DNA of 64,000 nucleotides from Neisseria lisongii (GCF_028463985.1 NZ_CP116766.1:248001-312000); one strand, 5' to 3'. Numbered from the stretch's first letter, positions 35,207 to 46,021 are shown. Program-made: numbers and translations. The notes: generated by a model from the sequence alone, not told the origin.

Positions 35207-36424
35207 TTAGCCGCCGAAGTCGTCCAAGAGGATGTTTTCGTCTTCTACGCCCAAGTCTTTGAGCATTTTGATCACGGCTGCGTTCATCACCGGCGGGCCG
35301 CACATGTAGAATTCGCAGTCTTCCGGTGCTTCGTGGTTTTTGAGGTAGTTCTCATACAGCACGTTGTGGATAAAGCCGGTGTAGCCGTCCCAGTTGTCGT
35401 CCGGTTGCGGGTCGGAGAGGGCGACGTGCCATTCGAAGTTGTCGTTTTCGGCTGCCAAGCCGTCGAAGTCTTCGACGTAGAACATTTCCCGTTTGGAGCG
35501 TGCGCCGTACCAGAAGGAGATTTTACGTTTGGATTTCAGGCGTTTGAGTTGGTCGAAAATGTGGGAGCGCATCGGTGCCATACCTGCGCCGCCGCCGATG
35601 AAGACCATTTCGGCTTCGGTGTCTTTTGCGAAAAATTCGCCGAATGGGCCGGAAATGGTTACTTTGTCGCCCGGTTTCAGCGACCAGATATAAGACGACA
35701 TTTGGCCGGGGGCGACATCTGGGTTGTTCGGCGGCGGGGTGGCAATCCGCACGTTGAGCATGATGATGCCTTTTTCTTCAGGGTATGAAGCCATGGAGTA
35801 GGCACGCAGAATCGGCTCGTCCACTTTTGAAACGTAGCGCCACAGGTTGTATTTATCCCAATCTTCGTGGTATTCCTGAGGGATGTCGAAGTCTTTGTAG
35901 GCGACGGTGTGCGGTTCGGCTTCGATTTGGATGTAGCCGCCGGCACGGAAGGGGACTTCTTCGCCTTCGGGAATGGCCAGTTTGAGTTCTTTAATAAATG
36001 TGGCTTTGTTGTCGTTGGAGATAACGGTGCATTCCCATTTTTTCACGCCGAACACTTCTTCGGGGACTTCGATGTCCATGTTGGTTTTGACGTTCACTTG
36101 GCAAGACAGGCGGCAACCTGCTTTGGCATCGCGTTTGCTGATATGGGAAAGTTCGGTCGGCAAGATGTCGCCGCCGCCGCTATTGACCACGACACGGCAT
36201 TGGCCGCACGAGCCGCCGCCGCCGCAGGCGGAAGGGACGAAGATGCCTTCGTTGGCCAGCGCACCCAAGAGTTTGCCGCCGGCGGGCATGGTCAGCTCTT
36301 TTTCGCCGTTGATTTTGATGGTGATGTCGCCTTCGTTGACGAGCTTGGATTTGGCAAACAGAATCATCAGTGCCAATACCAAGACAATCACGGTAAACAT
36401 CACGATACCTAAGATAATTTCCAT
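35207..36424 (-). CDS. nqrF: Na+-translocating NADH:quinone reductase subunit F
   Basis: Entry point for NADH electrons. It has 405 residues: one N-terminal membrane helix, a 2Fe-2S ferredoxin domain ([12 protein letters not shown] near 70-81, with a fourth Cys in CRLSC), an FAD domain ([11 protein letters not shown]) and an NADH domain ([12 protein letters not shown]). The reducing flow is FAD to 2Fe-2S, then to the flavins of NqrC and NqrB. Last gene of nqrABCDEF, 13 bp after nqrE. Confidence 0.97.
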   Translation of the reverse strand: MEIILGIVMFTVIVLVLALMILFAKSKLVNEGDITIKINGEKELTMPAGGKLLGALANEGIFVPSACGGGGSCGQCRVVVNSGGGDILPTELSHISKRDAKAGCRLSCQVNVKTNMDIEVPEEVFGVKKWECTVISNDNKATFIKELKLAIPEGEEVPFRAGGYIQIEAEPHTVAYKDFDIPQEYHEDWDKYNLWRYVSKVDEPILRAYSMASYPEEKGIIMLNVRIATPPPNNPDVAPGQMSSYIWSLKPGDKVTISGPFGEFFAKDTEAEMVFIGGGAGMAPMRSHIFDQLKRLKSKRKISFWYGARSKREMFYVEDFDGLAAENDNFEWHVALSDPQPDDNWDGYTGFIHNVLYENYLKNHEAPEDCEFYMCGPPVMNAAVIKMLKDLGVEDENILLDDFGG

Positions 36425-36437
36425 GCTTTACCTTTCG

Positions 36438-37031
36438 TTATAACTGGATACCGGAGAATGACATAAATGCCATTGCCATCAGGCCGGCGGTAATGAAGGT
36501 AATGCCCAAGCCTTTTAGCCCTTTGGGCGTATCCGAATATTTCATTTTTTCGGTAATGCCGGCGAGGGCGACGATGGCGAGCATCCAGCCCAGACCTGCG
36601 CCGAAGCCGTACACTACGGATTCGCCGAAGTCGTATTCACGCTGCGCCATAAACGATACGGCACCGAAAATGGCGCAGTTTACGGTAATCAGCGGGAGGT
36701 AGATACCCAATGCGTTGTAGAGGGCGGGGACGAATTTGTCGAGGAACATTTCCAAAATTTGTACCAAGGCGGCAATCACGCCGATGAAGGTAATGAATTT
36801 CAGGAAGGTCAAATCGACACCTTCAACAATCGCACCGTCTTTCAACAGGGAATACACCAGTTGGTTGGCGGGTACGGACAGACCCAATACGAAGGTTACG
36901 GCCACGCCCAAACCGAATGCGGTGGATACTTTTTTCGATACCGCCAAAAAGGTACACATGCCCAAGAAGAAAGAGAGGGCCATGTTTTCCAGAAAGACGG
37001 ATTTTACAAAAAGGCTTAAATAATGTTCCAT
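36438..37031 (-). CDS. nqrE: Na+-translocating NADH:quinone reductase subunit E
   Basis: Membrane subunit of 197 residues with six helices, homologous to NqrD. Cysteines in GMCTFLAV and TVNCAIFG are the ligands that, with NqrD, hold the intramembrane iron-sulfur centre. Starts [25 protein letters not shown]. Separated from nqrD by 3 bp. Confidence 0.97.
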   Translation of the reverse strand: MEHYLSLFVKSVFLENMALSFFLGMCTFLAVSKKVSTAFGLGVAVTFVLGLSVPANQLVYSLLKDGAIVEGVDLTFLKFITFIGVIAALVQILEMFLDKFVPALYNALGIYLPLITVNCAIFGAVSFMAQREYDFGESVVYGFGAGLGWMLAIVALAGITEKMKYSDTPKGLKGLGITFITAGLMAMAFMSFSGIQL

Positions 37032-37034
37032 GTG

Positions 37035-37661
37035 TTATTCCTCCGCCTGTTCCGGTTTCCAAGTGCGCAGCGCCCAAACCAAGAGGCCGATCAGGAAGAA
37101 GGCGCTGGGGGCGAGCAGAAACAGGCCGTTGGTTTGATACCAGCCGCCGTCCTGTACGGTTTGGAAAACGGTGAAGCCAAAGAGTTTGCCCGAACCGATT
37201 AATTCGCGAATGGTGGCAATCACAATCAGCAGCATACCGTAGCCTGCGCCTTGGCCGATACCGTCCACCAAACTTTCCAGCGGCGGCTCTTTCATGGCGA
37301 ACGCTTCGGCACGACCCATCACGATACAGTTGGTAATAATCAGGCCGACGAATACCGATAATTGTTTGGACAGCTCGTAGGCAAATGCCTGCAACAGTTG
37401 GTCAACCAAGGTTACCAGCGAGGCGATAATCGCCATCTGCACGATAATGCGGATACTGTTGGGAATGTAGTTGCGCACCAGCGAGATGAAAAAGCTGGAA
37501 AAGCCGGTTACCAGACTAACGGAAATACCCATCACGATGGCCGTCTGAAGTTTGGTGGTTACCGCCAGTGCCGAACAAATGCCCAATACCTGAAGGGCAA
37601 TCGGGTTGTTGTCGATAAAGGGCGAAAACATTAAATGTTTCAAGCGTTTCATATCCGCCAT
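37035..37661 (-). CDS. nqrD: Na+-translocating NADH:quinone reductase subunit D
   Basis: 208-residue membrane subunit. Cysteines in LGICSALAV and [15 protein letters not shown] match the intramembrane Fe-S ligands. The ATG overlaps the nqrC stop by one base, indicating coupling. Confidence 0.97.
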   Translation of the reverse strand: MADMKRLKHLMFSPFIDNNPIALQVLGICSALAVTTKLQTAIVMGISVSLVTGFSSFFISLVRNYIPNSIRIIVQMAIIASLVTLVDQLLQAFAYELSKQLSVFVGLIITNCIVMGRAEAFAMKEPPLESLVDGIGQGAGYGMLLIVIATIRELIGSGKLFGFTVFQTVQDGGWYQTNGLFLLAPSAFFLIGLLVWALRTWKPEQAEE

Positions 37662-38437
37662 TATTGTACTCCTGCTGATTTCAGTTTGTTCAGATACGGA
37701 ATGTAGCCGTTTTCGCCGAACCAGTAGGCAAACGAACCTTGCACGCCTTTACTGGTCAGAGAAGCGCCGGAGAGGGCATCCACGCCGTGTTCTTTATCGG
37801 CACTCGCACCTTTGCCGACGTGCAGAGCCAGTTTGCCGTTTTCGTCAAACAGTTTTTTGCCGACAAATTTCTGTTGCCATAAAGGATTGGAAATTTCGCC
37901 GCCCAAGCCCGGGGTTTCGCCTTGGTCGTAGTAGGTAATGCCGTTGACGGTGTTGCCGTCGGGTTGAATGGATACGAAGCCGTACATCACCGACCACAAG
38001 CCGTTGCCGTGCATCGGCAATACGATTTGGCCGACTTTGCCGTTTTCATCTTTTACTAAATACACTTCGGTATATTTGGCACGGGTTTTAAGACCCGCCA
38101 AATCGTCTTCCGGATTGATTTTGATGCTTTGCTCAGGGTCTTTCACGGCCACACGAGCGCTGAAGTCGGCGGGGGCATCGGCGACATATTCGCCGCTGGC
38201 CAAATCGACAACACGCTGTTCGATGCGTTCGTTATACACTTTGCTGATGTCGGTGTTTTCGTCCAGCAGACCGGCAACGCTCAAGATGTAGCTTTGCTTG
38301 TCTTTAACCTTTTCGGCCGTCTGAAAAGGCTTCAGACCGACGACGGCACCGGCGACGATGACCGAACAAATCAGGCTGACCGCCAATACGACAATCAGCG
38401 TACCGCTGAAGCTGTCTTTATCAAATTTCTTAGCCAT
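37661..38437 (-). CDS. nqrC: Na+-translocating NADH:quinone reductase subunit C
   Basis: 258 residues from the ATG at 38437 ([22 protein letters not shown]); an upstream in-frame start gives an implausible N-terminus overlapping nqrB. It has one membrane helix and a periplasmic FMN domain. The flavinylation motif [13 protein letters not shown] is near the C-terminus, with Thr228 the expected FMN-bearing residue. The start overlaps nqrB by 8 bp. Confidence 0.96.
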   Translation of the reverse strand: MAKKFDKDSFSGTLIVVLAVSLICSVIVAGAVVGLKPFQTAEKVKDKQSYILSVAGLLDENTDISKVYNERIEQRVVDLASGEYVADAPADFSARVAVKDPEQSIKINPEDDLAGLKTRAKYTEVYLVKDENGKVGQIVLPMHGNGLWSVMYGFVSIQPDGNTVNGITYYDQGETPGLGGEISNPLWQQKFVGKKLFDENGKLALHVGKGASADKEHGVDALSGASLTSKGVQGSFAYWFGENGYIPYLNKLKSAGVQ

Positions 38438-39662
38438 TGCTGCGTGCCTTTCTGCGTTTGATGTTCGCTCGTGCCACAAAATAGTCGAAAATCGGGGCAA
38501 ACAGGTTGGCAAACAGAATCGCCAACATCATGCCTTCGGGGTAGGCCGGATTGAAAACACGGATCAACACCGCCATCACACCGATTAAAATGCCGTACCA
38601 CCATTTGCCGGTGTTGGTAAATGCCGCCGACACCGGATCGGTTGCCATAAACAGCATACCGATGGCAAAGCCGCCGACCACCAAGTGCCAATACCAAGGC
38701 ATAGTCAGCATCGGGTTGGTTTCCGAACCGATAAAGTTACACAGCGAAGACATTGCTACCATGCCGATCATCACACCGGCGATAATCCGCCAAGAGGCGA
38801 TGCGGGCGAAGACGATGATTGCGCCGCCGATTAAGAGTGCCAGCGTGGAAACTTCGCCGATTGAGCCGGGCATATTGCCGATAAAGGCATCAAGCCAGGT
38901 AATCGGTTGGCCGGTGGCCACGTTTTTCAAGGCTGCAGCGCCGCCGTTGGCCCATTGGGCGAGGGCGGTTGCGCCGGAAAAGCCGTCAACCGCCGTCCAG
39001 ATGGTGTCGCCGCTGATGTTGGCGGGGTACGAGAAAAACAGGAAGGCACGGCCCGCCAGTGCAGGGTTCATAAAGTTTTTGCCCGTACCGCCGAAAACTT
39101 CTTTGGCAATCACCACGCCGAAGGTAATCCCCAAAGCGGCTTGCCACAGCGGCAGGGTAGGCGGCACGATTAAGGCAAACAGAATCGAAGTAACGAAGAA
39201 ACCTTCGTTGATTTCGTGTTTGCGCACCATGGCGAACAAAACTTCCCAAAAACCGCCGACCACAAACACAACAGCGTAAATCGGCAGGAAAAACAGCGCA
39301 CCAAACAGCATTTTGCTGCCTACGCCGGCATCGGCCGCCATATTGATGCCCAAACTATCAGCCAAGGCATAATGCCAGTCGTTGGCGATGCTTTGCTGCA
39401 AGAGTTCCGGCGTTAATGCGCCAAAGGCTTGCGCACCGACGTTGTACATGCCGTAAAACATTGCAGGAAACAGCGCCAGCCACACCAGAATCATCATGCG
39501 TTTGGAATCCAAGGCATCGCGGACGTGCGCCGCTTTGCGGGTAACCGTGCCTTGGGTGTAGAAAATGGTCGTTACCGCTTCATACAGGGCATACCACTTT
39601 TCGTGTTTGCCGCCCGGCAGGAAGTTCGGTTCGATTTTTTCCAAAAAATGTTTCAAGCCCAT
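38430..39662 (-). CDS. nqrB: Na+-translocating NADH:quinone reductase subunit B
   Basis: Major ion-channel subunit, 410 residues, from the ATG at 39662 ([14 protein letters not shown]). About ten helices. The covalent FMN site is GFSGATAL with Thr232. It also binds riboflavin in this family. One intergenic base separates it from nqrA. Confidence 0.97.
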   Translation of the reverse strand: MGLKHFLEKIEPNFLPGGKHEKWYALYEAVTTIFYTQGTVTRKAAHVRDALDSKRMMILVWLALFPAMFYGMYNVGAQAFGALTPELLQQSIANDWHYALADSLGINMAADAGVGSKMLFGALFFLPIYAVVFVVGGFWEVLFAMVRKHEINEGFFVTSILFALIVPPTLPLWQAALGITFGVVIAKEVFGGTGKNFMNPALAGRAFLFFSYPANISGDTIWTAVDGFSGATALAQWANGGAAALKNVATGQPITWLDAFIGNMPGSIGEVSTLALLIGGAIIVFARIASWRIIAGVMIGMVAMSSLCNFIGSETNPMLTMPWYWHLVVGGFAIGMLFMATDPVSAAFTNTGKWWYGILIGVMAVLIRVFNPAYPEGMMLAILFANLFAPIFDYFVARANIKRRKARSNG

Positions 39663-39663
39663 A

Positions 39664-41007
39664 TCAGCCTTCCTTCTCAATGGTCTCTAATACTTTGCGT
39701 AACAGAGGGCCGTATTCGTATTTGCCGGGGCAGACGAAGCTGCACAAAGCCAAATCTTCTTCGTCTAATTCCAAGCAGCCCAAATCCTGTGCGCTGTCGG
39801 TATCGCCGACAATCAGATCACGCAGCAGCAGGGTGGGCAGAATGTCCAAAGGCATCACCCGCTCGTAAGTGCCGATCGGCACCATCGCACGGTCGCCGCC
39901 GTTGGTGGCGGTGTTGAAGTTGAACAGTTTGTTTTTCAGGAAATGGCCGATGGTGGTGCGGGTAATCGAATATTTGTCCGGCTGCGGCGCAACCCAGCCG
40001 AAAAACTCTTTTGTCCGACCTTCTTCCAATACCGAAACCTGATTGTGGAAACGGCCGAGATAGTCATGCACGCCTTGGGCAACCGAGCCGTTTAACACCG
40101 AACCGGAAATCACACGGTTGTCGCCTTGCGCCAGTTCGCCCTCGGTCAGTTGCGATACTTTGGCACCGGCAACCGTACGCAGCAGGCGGGGATTGTTCAC
40201 CTGCGGGCCGCCCAGAGCAATAATCCGCTCGCAATTCAGACGGCCTGTGGTAAACAGGCGGCCGATGGCGATTACGTCTTGATAATTAATCGTCCATACC
40301 GTTTTATTCGGGCCGACCGGCTCGATAAAGTGGATATGCGTACCGCTCAAACCGGCAGGGTGCGGGCCGTCGAATTCGTGTACCGCAATATTGGCGGCAT
40401 TTTCAGACGGCCTTGCTGTACCTGCGGCCTGACAAACGTGAACCGTACGCTCGGTCAGTCGGCTCAACACACGCAGACCATAGTTGAAATCGGCTTGCGC
40501 AGCGGCAATCACGACCTGAGGGTCGGCGGCCAGCGGATTGGTGTCCATCGCATTGACGAAAACGGCCGCCGGTTCGGCATCGGCCGCCGGTGTTTTGCTG
40601 AACGGACGGGTACGCAACGCCGTCCACAAGCCTGACTGAATCAGGTTGCGGCGCACATCTTCGCTGTTCAGGTTTGCCAAATCTTCGGGCTCATATTGCT
40701 CGAAAACCACTTCATCATCGCCGCTGACACTGATGACGACAGACTGCAATACACGTTTGTCGCCACGGTTGATGGCGGATACTGTGCCTGCGGCCGGAGC
40801 GGTAAACACCACGCCCGGATTTTTCTTGTCTTCAAACAGAACTTGGCCTTTTTTGACGGTGTCGCCTTCTTTGACCTTCATCGAAGGGCGCATACCGACA
40901 TATTCTTCGCCAAGCAACGCGACTTCGGTAATGACCGGACCGTCATAAACGGCTTGTTCGGGTCTGCCCGCAATCGGCAGATCTAAGCCTTTTTTTATCT
41001 TAATCAT
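39664..41007 (-). CDS. nqrA: Na+-translocating NADH:quinone reductase subunit A
   Basis: Peripheral subunit of 447 residues, first gene of the operon. N-terminal barrel/hybrid-like domain [16 protein letters not shown], then [17 protein letters not shown], and a C-terminal [16 protein letters not shown] typical of NqrA. A DUS within the coding region is read as RPSEN near residue 200. Confidence 0.96.
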   Translation of the reverse strand: MIKIKKGLDLPIAGRPEQAVYDGPVITEVALLGEEYVGMRPSMKVKEGDTVKKGQVLFEDKKNPGVVFTAPAAGTVSAINRGDKRVLQSVVISVSGDDEVVFEQYEPEDLANLNSEDVRRNLIQSGLWTALRTRPFSKTPAADAEPAAVFVNAMDTNPLAADPQVVIAAAQADFNYGLRVLSRLTERTVHVCQAAGTARPSENAANIAVHEFDGPHPAGLSGTHIHFIEPVGPNKTVWTINYQDVIAIGRLFTTGRLNCERIIALGGPQVNNPRLLRTVAGAKVSQLTEGELAQGDNRVISGSVLNGSVAQGVHDYLGRFHNQVSVLEEGRTKEFFGWVAPQPDKYSITRTTIGHFLKNKLFNFNTATNGGDRAMVPIGTYERVMPLDILPTLLLRDLIVGDTDSAQDLGCLELDEEDLALCSFVCPGKYEYGPLLRKVLETIEKEG

Positions 41008-41584
41008 AGAGATGCGTTACTTTTTGCTGGTTTAAAAATAGGGTTTCGGCGCACGCCGTATGCTACGGGAGGCCGTCTGAAAAGTGTGTGTCCGCCGTTT
41101 TTCCGCAGGGAAATCAACGGAAAAGCGTATTTATTCAACACGCAAAACGGGATAAGTTAAATTTTTCAAATTTTCAATTCTAACAGGAAATCCGTTTTTA
41201 TGGCGAAAAACGGCACGGATTTTTTCGGAAAACTACTGTTTTTCGACGGCAGATAAACCGCTATTTGCCTGATTCTGCGGAAAGAAAAGCAAAAATTGGC
41301 AGCATGGTCGGATTCGGGCGGCAATCGGGGCAGGAAATGGCGGAAGACAGTGTGGTTTTTGAGGGACGCAGCGGTGTTGCAAATCAACTGTAAACGGAAA
41401 CGCTAAATCGGGTAGAATACGGGCATTGCTGTATGCGTTTTCAGACGGCCTAGGCCGTCTGAAAAACAGGCCGGACGCAGATTTTCGCCGGATACAGCCA
41501 AGTATTTACTATGTTGAAACCGTCAAAAAGCAAGCTGCGCATTAACTTGACGATTTCATGATATATCGTTCAGAGAGGGTGATT
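41008..41584. other. Intergenic region between divergent nqrA and ettA
   Basis: 577 bp. It holds a single DUS at 41070-41083 and a head-to-head DUS palindrome at 41440-41465. The stretch 41100-41430 shows no repeat I recognise. A 73-codon minus-strand frame there has no family features. The promoters for nqr and ettA must lie here, but no convincing -35/-10 pair was assigned. Confidence 0.5.
41440..41465. terminator. Head-to-head DUS palindrome upstream of ettA
   Basis: TTTTCAGACGGCCT is followed directly by AGGCCGTCTGAAAA, a 26-28-bp perfect palindrome with no loop. Confidence 0.5.
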
Positions 41585-43261
41585 ATGAGCCAACAATATG
41601 TATATTCCATGCTGCGGGTAAGCAAGGTCGTGCCGCCGCAGAAAAGCATTATTAAAGACATTTCGCTGTCGTTTTTCCCCGGCGCCAAAATCGGCTTGCT
41701 CGGTTTGAACGGTGCGGGCAAGTCCACCGTGTTGCGGATTATGGCGGGCGTGGATAAAGAATTTGAAGGCGAAGCCGTGCCGATGGGCGGCATTAAAATC
41801 GGCTATCTGCCGCAAGAGCCGGAGCTTGATCCTGAAAAAACCGTGCGTGAAGAAGTGGAAAGCGGTTTGGGCGAAGTGGCGGCGGCGCAGAAGCGTTTGG
41901 AAGAAGTGTATGCCGAATATGCCAATCCCGATGCCGATTTTGACGCTTTGGCGGAAGAGCAGGGACGTTTGGAAGCGATTATCGCCGCCGGTTCGAGTTC
42001 GGGCGGCGGTGCGGAGCATGAGTTGGAAATCGCCGCCGACGCTTTGCGCTTACCCGATTGGGACACCAAAATCGGCGTGTTGTCGGGCGGTGAAAAACGC
42101 CGTGTCGCCTTGTGCAAACTCTTGTTGAGCAAGCCCGATATGCTGCTGTTGGACGAGCCGACCAACCACTTGGACGCTGAATCGGTAGAGTGGTTGGAGC
42201 AATTCTTAGTGCGTTTCCCCGGCACGGTGGTCGCCGTTACCCACGACCGCTATTTCCTCGACAACGCCGCCGAGTGGATTTTGGAACTCGACCGAGGACA
42301 CGGCATTCCGTGGAAAGGCAATTATTCTTCATGGCTGGAACAAAAAGAAAAACGCTTGGAAACCGAAGCCAAAACCGAAGCCGCCCGTGTCAAAGCCATG
42401 AAGCAGGAATTGGAATGGGTGCGCCAAAACGCCAAAGGCCGCCAAGCTAAATCCAAAGCCCGTTTGGCACGTTTTGAAGAAATGAGCAATTACGAATACC
42501 AAAAACGCAACGAAACGCAAGAAATCTTTATTCCCGTTGCCGAGCGTTTAGGTAACGAAGTGATTGAATTTGTGAAAGTTTCCAAATCATTCGGCGACAA
42601 AGTGCTGATTGACGATTTGAGCTTCAAAGTGCCTGCGGGTGCGATTGTCGGCATTATCGGCCCGAACGGTGCGGGTAAATCCACACTGTTTAAAATGATT
42701 TCCGGCAAAGAGCAACCCGATTGTGGCGAAGTGAAAATCGGGCAGACTGTGAAAATGAGCCTGATTGACCAAAGCAGGGAAGGTCTGCAAAACGACAAAA
42801 CCGTGTTCGACAACATCGCCGAAGGACGGGATATTTTACAGGTCGGACAGTTTGAAATCCCCGCCCGTGCCTATTTGGGACGCTTCAACTTCAAAGGCAG
42901 CGATCAGAGCAAAATCGCAGGCAACCTGTCTGGCGGCGAACGGGGGCGGCTGCACTTGGCGAAAACGCTGTTGAGCGGCGGCAACGTCTTGCTGCTGGAC
43001 GAACCATCCAACGACCTCGACGTAGAAACCCTGCGTGCCCTCGAAGATGCCCTGCTCGAATTTGCCGGCAGCGTGATGGTGATTTCCCACGACCGTTGGT
43101 TCCTCGACCGCATCGCCACCCATATTCTCGCTTGCGAAGGCGATTCCAAATGGGTGTTCTTCGACGGCAACTATCAGGAATACGAAGAAGACAAAAAACG
43201 CCGGCTCGGTGAAGAGGGTGCGAAACCGAAACGTATCCGCTATAAACCGGTAACACGTTGA
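41585..43261 (+). CDS. ettA: Energy-dependent translational throttle ABC-F protein EttA
   Basis: 558 residues from the ATG at 41585, which follows AGAGAGGG. Two ABC domains are present: Walker A GLNGAGKST near 38-46 and GPNGAGKST near 356, with LSGGEKRRVALC and LSGGERGRLHLA signatures and LLLDEPTNHLDAESVEWLE and DEPSNDLDVETLRALE Walker B segments. Between them is the long charged linker (KGRQAKSKARLARFEEM). There are no membrane segments. It binds the ribosomal E site and gates translation according to ATP/ADP. A DUS hairpin follows. Confidence 0.96.
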   Translation: MSQQYVYSMLRVSKVVPPQKSIIKDISLSFFPGAKIGLLGLNGAGKSTVLRIMAGVDKEFEGEAVPMGGIKIGYLPQEPELDPEKTVREEVESGLGEVAAAQKRLEEVYAEYANPDADFDALAEEQGRLEAIIAAGSSSGGGAEHELEIAADALRLPDWDTKIGVLSGGEKRRVALCKLLLSKPDMLLLDEPTNHLDAESVEWLEQFLVRFPGTVVAVTHDRYFLDNAAEWILELDRGHGIPWKGNYSSWLEQKEKRLETEAKTEAARVKAMKQELEWVRQNAKGRQAKSKARLARFEEMSNYEYQKRNETQEIFIPVAERLGNEVIEFVKVSKSFGDKVLIDDLSFKVPAGAIVGIIGPNGAGKSTLFKMISGKEQPDCGEVKIGQTVKMSLIDQSREGLQNDKTVFDNIAEGRDILQVGQFEIPARAYLGRFNFKGSDQSKIAGNLSGGERGRLHLAKTLLSGGNVLLLDEPSNDLDVETLRALEDALLEFAGSVMVISHDRWFLDRIATHILACEGDSKWVFFDGNYQEYEEDKKRRLGEEGAKPKRIRYKPVTR

Positions 43262-43286
43262 TGGTTTAAAACCATTCAATAAACCG

Positions 43287-43323
43287 ATGCCGTCTGAAAA
43301 CTGCGTTTTTCAGACGGCATTTT
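43287..43323 (+). terminator. Terminator of ettA
   Basis: ATGCCGTCTGAAAAC pairs with GTTTTTCAGACGGCAT around a very short loop, followed by TTT. Confidence 0.78.
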
Positions 43324-43353
43324 GCGTTTGAATTTTTGCAGGCCGTCTGAAAA

Positions 43354-43460
43354 TATAGTGAATTTAATTTAAAAGTAGGACAAGACGGCGAGCCGCAGAC
43401 AGTACAGCTAGTACGGCAAGGCGAGCCAACGCAGTAATACTTTTAAAGTGAATTCACTAT
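43354..43460. repeat. Full-length Correia element
   Basis: 107 bp from TATAGTGAATTTAATTTAAA to AAAGTGAATTCACTAT, with the canonical core GCCGCAGACAGTACAGCTAG then TACGGCAAGGCGAG. Lies between convergent ettA and the NhaD-like gene. Confidence 0.92.
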
Positions 43461-43492
43461 GGCACGACTGCATTTTCAGACGGCCTGAGGGC

Positions 43493-44908
43493 TTAAAATA
43501 TCTGCCACACAAAGAAAATCAGGGTGTGGAGGATAAACAGCGGGGTCAGGATACCGAACGACCATGCCATATAGCCGAAGAAGCTCGGCATTTTTACGCC
43601 CCGTTGTTCGGCGATGGCTTTCACCATAAAGTTCGGTGCATTGCCGATATAGGTGAGTGCGCCCATAAACACCGAACCCATGGATACGGCAAGCAGGGTG
43701 TGGGTCATACCGGTCATCAGGAACGCAGGGTCGCCGCCTGCCATATTGAAAAACACCAGATAAGTCGGGGCGTTGTCCAAAAAGGCGGAGAGAATGCCGC
43801 TCATCCAGAAATACATAATGTTAATCGGATCGCCTTGGGCATCGTGAACCAAAGACACTACGCTGTGCAGCGCTCCGCTTTCGCCGGCTTTCAAAATCGC
43901 CAATACCGGCGCAATGGTGATGAAGATGCCCAAAAACAGTTTGCCGACTTCGGCAATCGGTTCAAAGTTGAACTCATTACCGGCACGCACCTGTTTCGGC
44001 GTAAACATCAGGGAAATACCGGCCAGCAGCAGTAAAATAATGTCCCGGGTCAAGTTCGGCAGGGAATAATGGCTGCCTAAAATGCTGAAACCGGGGTGCG
44101 ACGGTTTCCATACGCCGGACATCAACACGGCGGCAACCACGCCGAAAAGCAGCAATAAATTGAATTTGCCGAAAATTTGCAACTTGCTGTCGGCAGTCGG
44201 GTCTTTGGCGGCGATTTCGTCTTCTTTACTGAAAAAATAGCTGTCCAACAAATAGAAGACGGTCAGCAAAACCACAACGCTGATTAATACGGGTACGGCC
44301 ATGTGTTTCACCGTCCACATAAAATCCACGCCTTTCAAAAAGCCGAGAAAGAGCGGCGGATCGCCCAAGGGTGTAAGGCCGCCGCCGATATTGGCAACCA
44401 AAAAGATAAAGAATACAACCACATGGACTTTGTGCTTGCGGTTGTCGTTGGCACGGATCAGCGGGCGTATCATCAGCATCGCAGCGCCGGTTGTCCCCAT
44501 TAAAGAGGCAAGCAGTGTGCCGATGGCGAGCAGGCCGGTGTTCAGCTTGGGCGAGCCGTGCAGATTTCCCCACACCAAAATGCCGCCGGAAATGGTGTAC
44601 AGAGCAAACAAAATGATGATAAACGGGATATATTCTTCAATCATGGCATGGGCAACGGTATGGATACCAGCCTGTGCACCAAACGTGTAGGTAAAGGGAA
44701 TCAGGAACAACAAGGTCCAAAAAGCCGTGATTTTGCCGAAATGGTGATGCCAAAGATGCGGCACCAAGAGCGGGCCTAAGGCAATAGACAGCAAAATTAA
44801 GGCAAACGGCAAACCCCACAACAGCGGCAGTGCAGCGCCGTTGAAATCGGCAGCCTGAGCCAACGAGGGCAGCAGAAGCAGGGGAAGCAAAACAGGTAGT
44901 AAGCGCAT
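43493..44908 (-). CDS. CitMHS_2 / NhaD-like ion transporter
   Basis: A 471-residue carrier of the ion-transporter superfamily, ~12 hydrophobic helices after a signal-like N-terminus (LLPVLLPLLLLPSLAQA). Notable segments are ALYTISGGILVWGNLHGSPKLN, GTTGAAMLMIRPLIRAN and NIGGGLTPLGDPPLFLGFLKG, which resemble the two pseudosymmetric halves of NhaD/ArsB/CitM-type carriers. Sodium/proton exchange is the usual annotation; citrate transport is an alternative. The stop lies in a DUS-rich tail. Confidence 0.8.
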   Translation of the reverse strand: MRLLPVLLPLLLLPSLAQAADFNGAALPLLWGLPFALILLSIALGPLLVPHLWHHHFGKITAFWTLLFLIPFTYTFGAQAGIHTVAHAMIEEYIPFIIILFALYTISGGILVWGNLHGSPKLNTGLLAIGTLLASLMGTTGAAMLMIRPLIRANDNRKHKVHVVVFFIFLVANIGGGLTPLGDPPLFLGFLKGVDFMWTVKHMAVPVLISVVVLLTVFYLLDSYFFSKEDEIAAKDPTADSKLQIFGKFNLLLLFGVVAAVLMSGVWKPSHPGFSILGSHYSLPNLTRDIILLLLAGISLMFTPKQVRAGNEFNFEPIAEVGKLFLGIFITIAPVLAILKAGESGALHSVVSLVHDAQGDPINIMYFWMSGILSAFLDNAPTYLVFFNMAGGDPAFLMTGMTHTLLAVSMGSVFMGALTYIGNAPNFMVKAIAEQRGVKMPSFFGYMAWSFGILTPLFILHTLIFFVWQIF

Positions 44909-44920
44909 GTTTTTCCTTTT

Positions 44921-45026
44921 TATAGTGAACTAAAATAAGAAACCTACTGCGTGGGTTTGCCCAGCCGTTTCGGTTGTACCGTCTTCGGCTTGCGGCCTTG
45001 TATTTTTCTTATGTTATTTCACTTTA
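44921..45026. repeat. Diverged Correia-length element
   Basis: 106 bp with 22-bp imperfect inverted ends, TATAGTGAACTAAAATAAGA and TCTTATGTTATTTCACTTTA. The core TTTCGGTTGTACCGTCTTCGG is related to Correia cores. It starts 12 bp upstream of the NhaD-like ATG, so it makes up its promoter region and could supply the promoter. The remaining gap to 45254 shows no gene. Confidence 0.72.
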
Positions 45027-45254
45027 TCGTAAAAAGTATTCAGCACCGTTTGAGCAATGCGGCACTGTTCAAAAGCGGCACGAAGGTGCAACTGGATTTG
45101 ATTGTAAAGGAAACATGGGTAGGAAACTAGGTAAAACGACGTTTGTTTGAAATAATTTGCTAAAAATAACAGAATAATTGCATTCGGTAGGGTTGATGCT
45201 TTAGGTGGTATGATGAATCCACCATGGTTTGAAACCATTTAATTCAATAAACCG

Positions 45255-45295
45255 AGGCCGTCTGAAAATCGGATTTTCTGATTTTCAGACGGCCT
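45255..45295 (-). terminator. DUS terminator of mtrR
   Basis: AGGCCGTCTGAAAATC pairs exactly with GATTTTCAGACGGCCT; on the minus strand it follows the mtrR stop by ~18 bp. Confidence 0.75.
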
Positions 45296-45313
45296 GTTTT
45301 ATTCAGCAAGGGT

Positions 45314-45949
45314 TTATGCTTGTTGTTGAATCAGGGCGTGGGTTTTCAGGGTGTCCAGCATGATTCGGATCAGGCGGGGGGCGGCTTCGCTGAGGCGGAA
45401 ATCCTGTGGTGAGGAGAGCCATTGTTTGATTAAGCCGTCGGTGTTGGATTTGATGAAGATGATGGCAAAATTGATGTCGAGGCTGGCGGGCAATTCGCCT
45501 TCCTGAATGCAGGCGTTCAGGATGTCGGTGAGTTTGTCGTGCCAGATGGAATGGTATTTTTGGATAATTGCGGTAATGGCGTGGTTTTTTTCAATGCGTT
45601 CGCATTTGAAAAAGAGAATGGTGTAAAACTTGTTGTGGATGTCGTTGTGTTCCAAGCGGGTAAAAAATTTGTCTAACAATTGCTCGAAACTTTGCCAGCT
45701 GCTGCTGTTGTTTTGCTGCAAATCGTTCTGCATGCAGTTTTCTATGTCTTGGCAAATGCGTTGGAACAAGGCATCGAAGAGGTCTTCTTTGTTTTTGAAA
45801 TGCCAGTAGAGTGCGCCCCGGGTTACGCCGGCGGTTTGGGCGATTTCGTTGAGCGAGGTGCGGGCGATGCCTTTGTCGTAGAAGGTTTCAAGGGCGGCCA
45901 GCATTAAATGCTCGCGGGTTTTTTGGGCTTCGATTTTGGTTTTTCTCAT
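45314..45949 (-). CDS. mtrR: MtrR, TetR-family repressor of mtrCDE
   Basis: 211 residues. The N-terminal helix-turn-helix TSLNEIAQTAGVTRGALYWHF (31-51) and the preceding MRKTK...LAALETFYDKGIAR match gonococcal MtrR almost residue for residue; the ligand-binding half is more diverged. Gly45 is the wild-type residue, but position 39 is Thr, where the gonococcal wild type has Ala. It is divergent from mtrC with a 166-bp shared control region. It represses the efflux pump and is relieved by hydrophobic ligands in gonococci. Confidence 0.95.
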   Translation of the reverse strand: MRKTKIEAQKTREHLMLAALETFYDKGIARTSLNEIAQTAGVTRGALYWHFKNKEDLFDALFQRICQDIENCMQNDLQQNNSSSWQSFEQLLDKFFTRLEHNDIHNKFYTILFFKCERIEKNHAITAIIQKYHSIWHDKLTDILNACIQEGELPASLDINFAIIFIKSNTDGLIKQWLSSPQDFRLSEAAPRLIRIMLDTLKTHALIQQQA

Positions 45950-45983
45950 TATGGTTACCGTGGTAGTGGTCGCTTAAACGCTT

Positions 45984-46012
45984 ATTATAAAAAATAACTT
46001 TCTAACATGCAA
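45984..46012 (-). promoter_or_regulatory. mtrR promoter
   Basis: On the minus strand, TTGCAT (46012-46007), 17-bp spacer, TATAAT (45989-45984). The -35 box overlaps the palindrome next to the mtrC -10 box, so repressor binding could affect both promoters. Confidence 0.7.
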
Positions 46013-46021
46013 GGTTGTATG
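46006..46021. promoter_or_regulatory. Candidate MtrR operator
   Basis: CATGCAAGGTTGTATG is an imperfect palindrome (CATgCAA/TTGtATG) that directly abuts the mtrC -10 box and overlaps the mtrR -35 box. Assigned by position and symmetry; not proven. Confidence 0.5.

Noticed and set aside
41166..41387. 73-codon minus-strand frame in the nqrA-ettA gap
   Set aside because: No ribosome site, no known family, atypical composition; probably chance.
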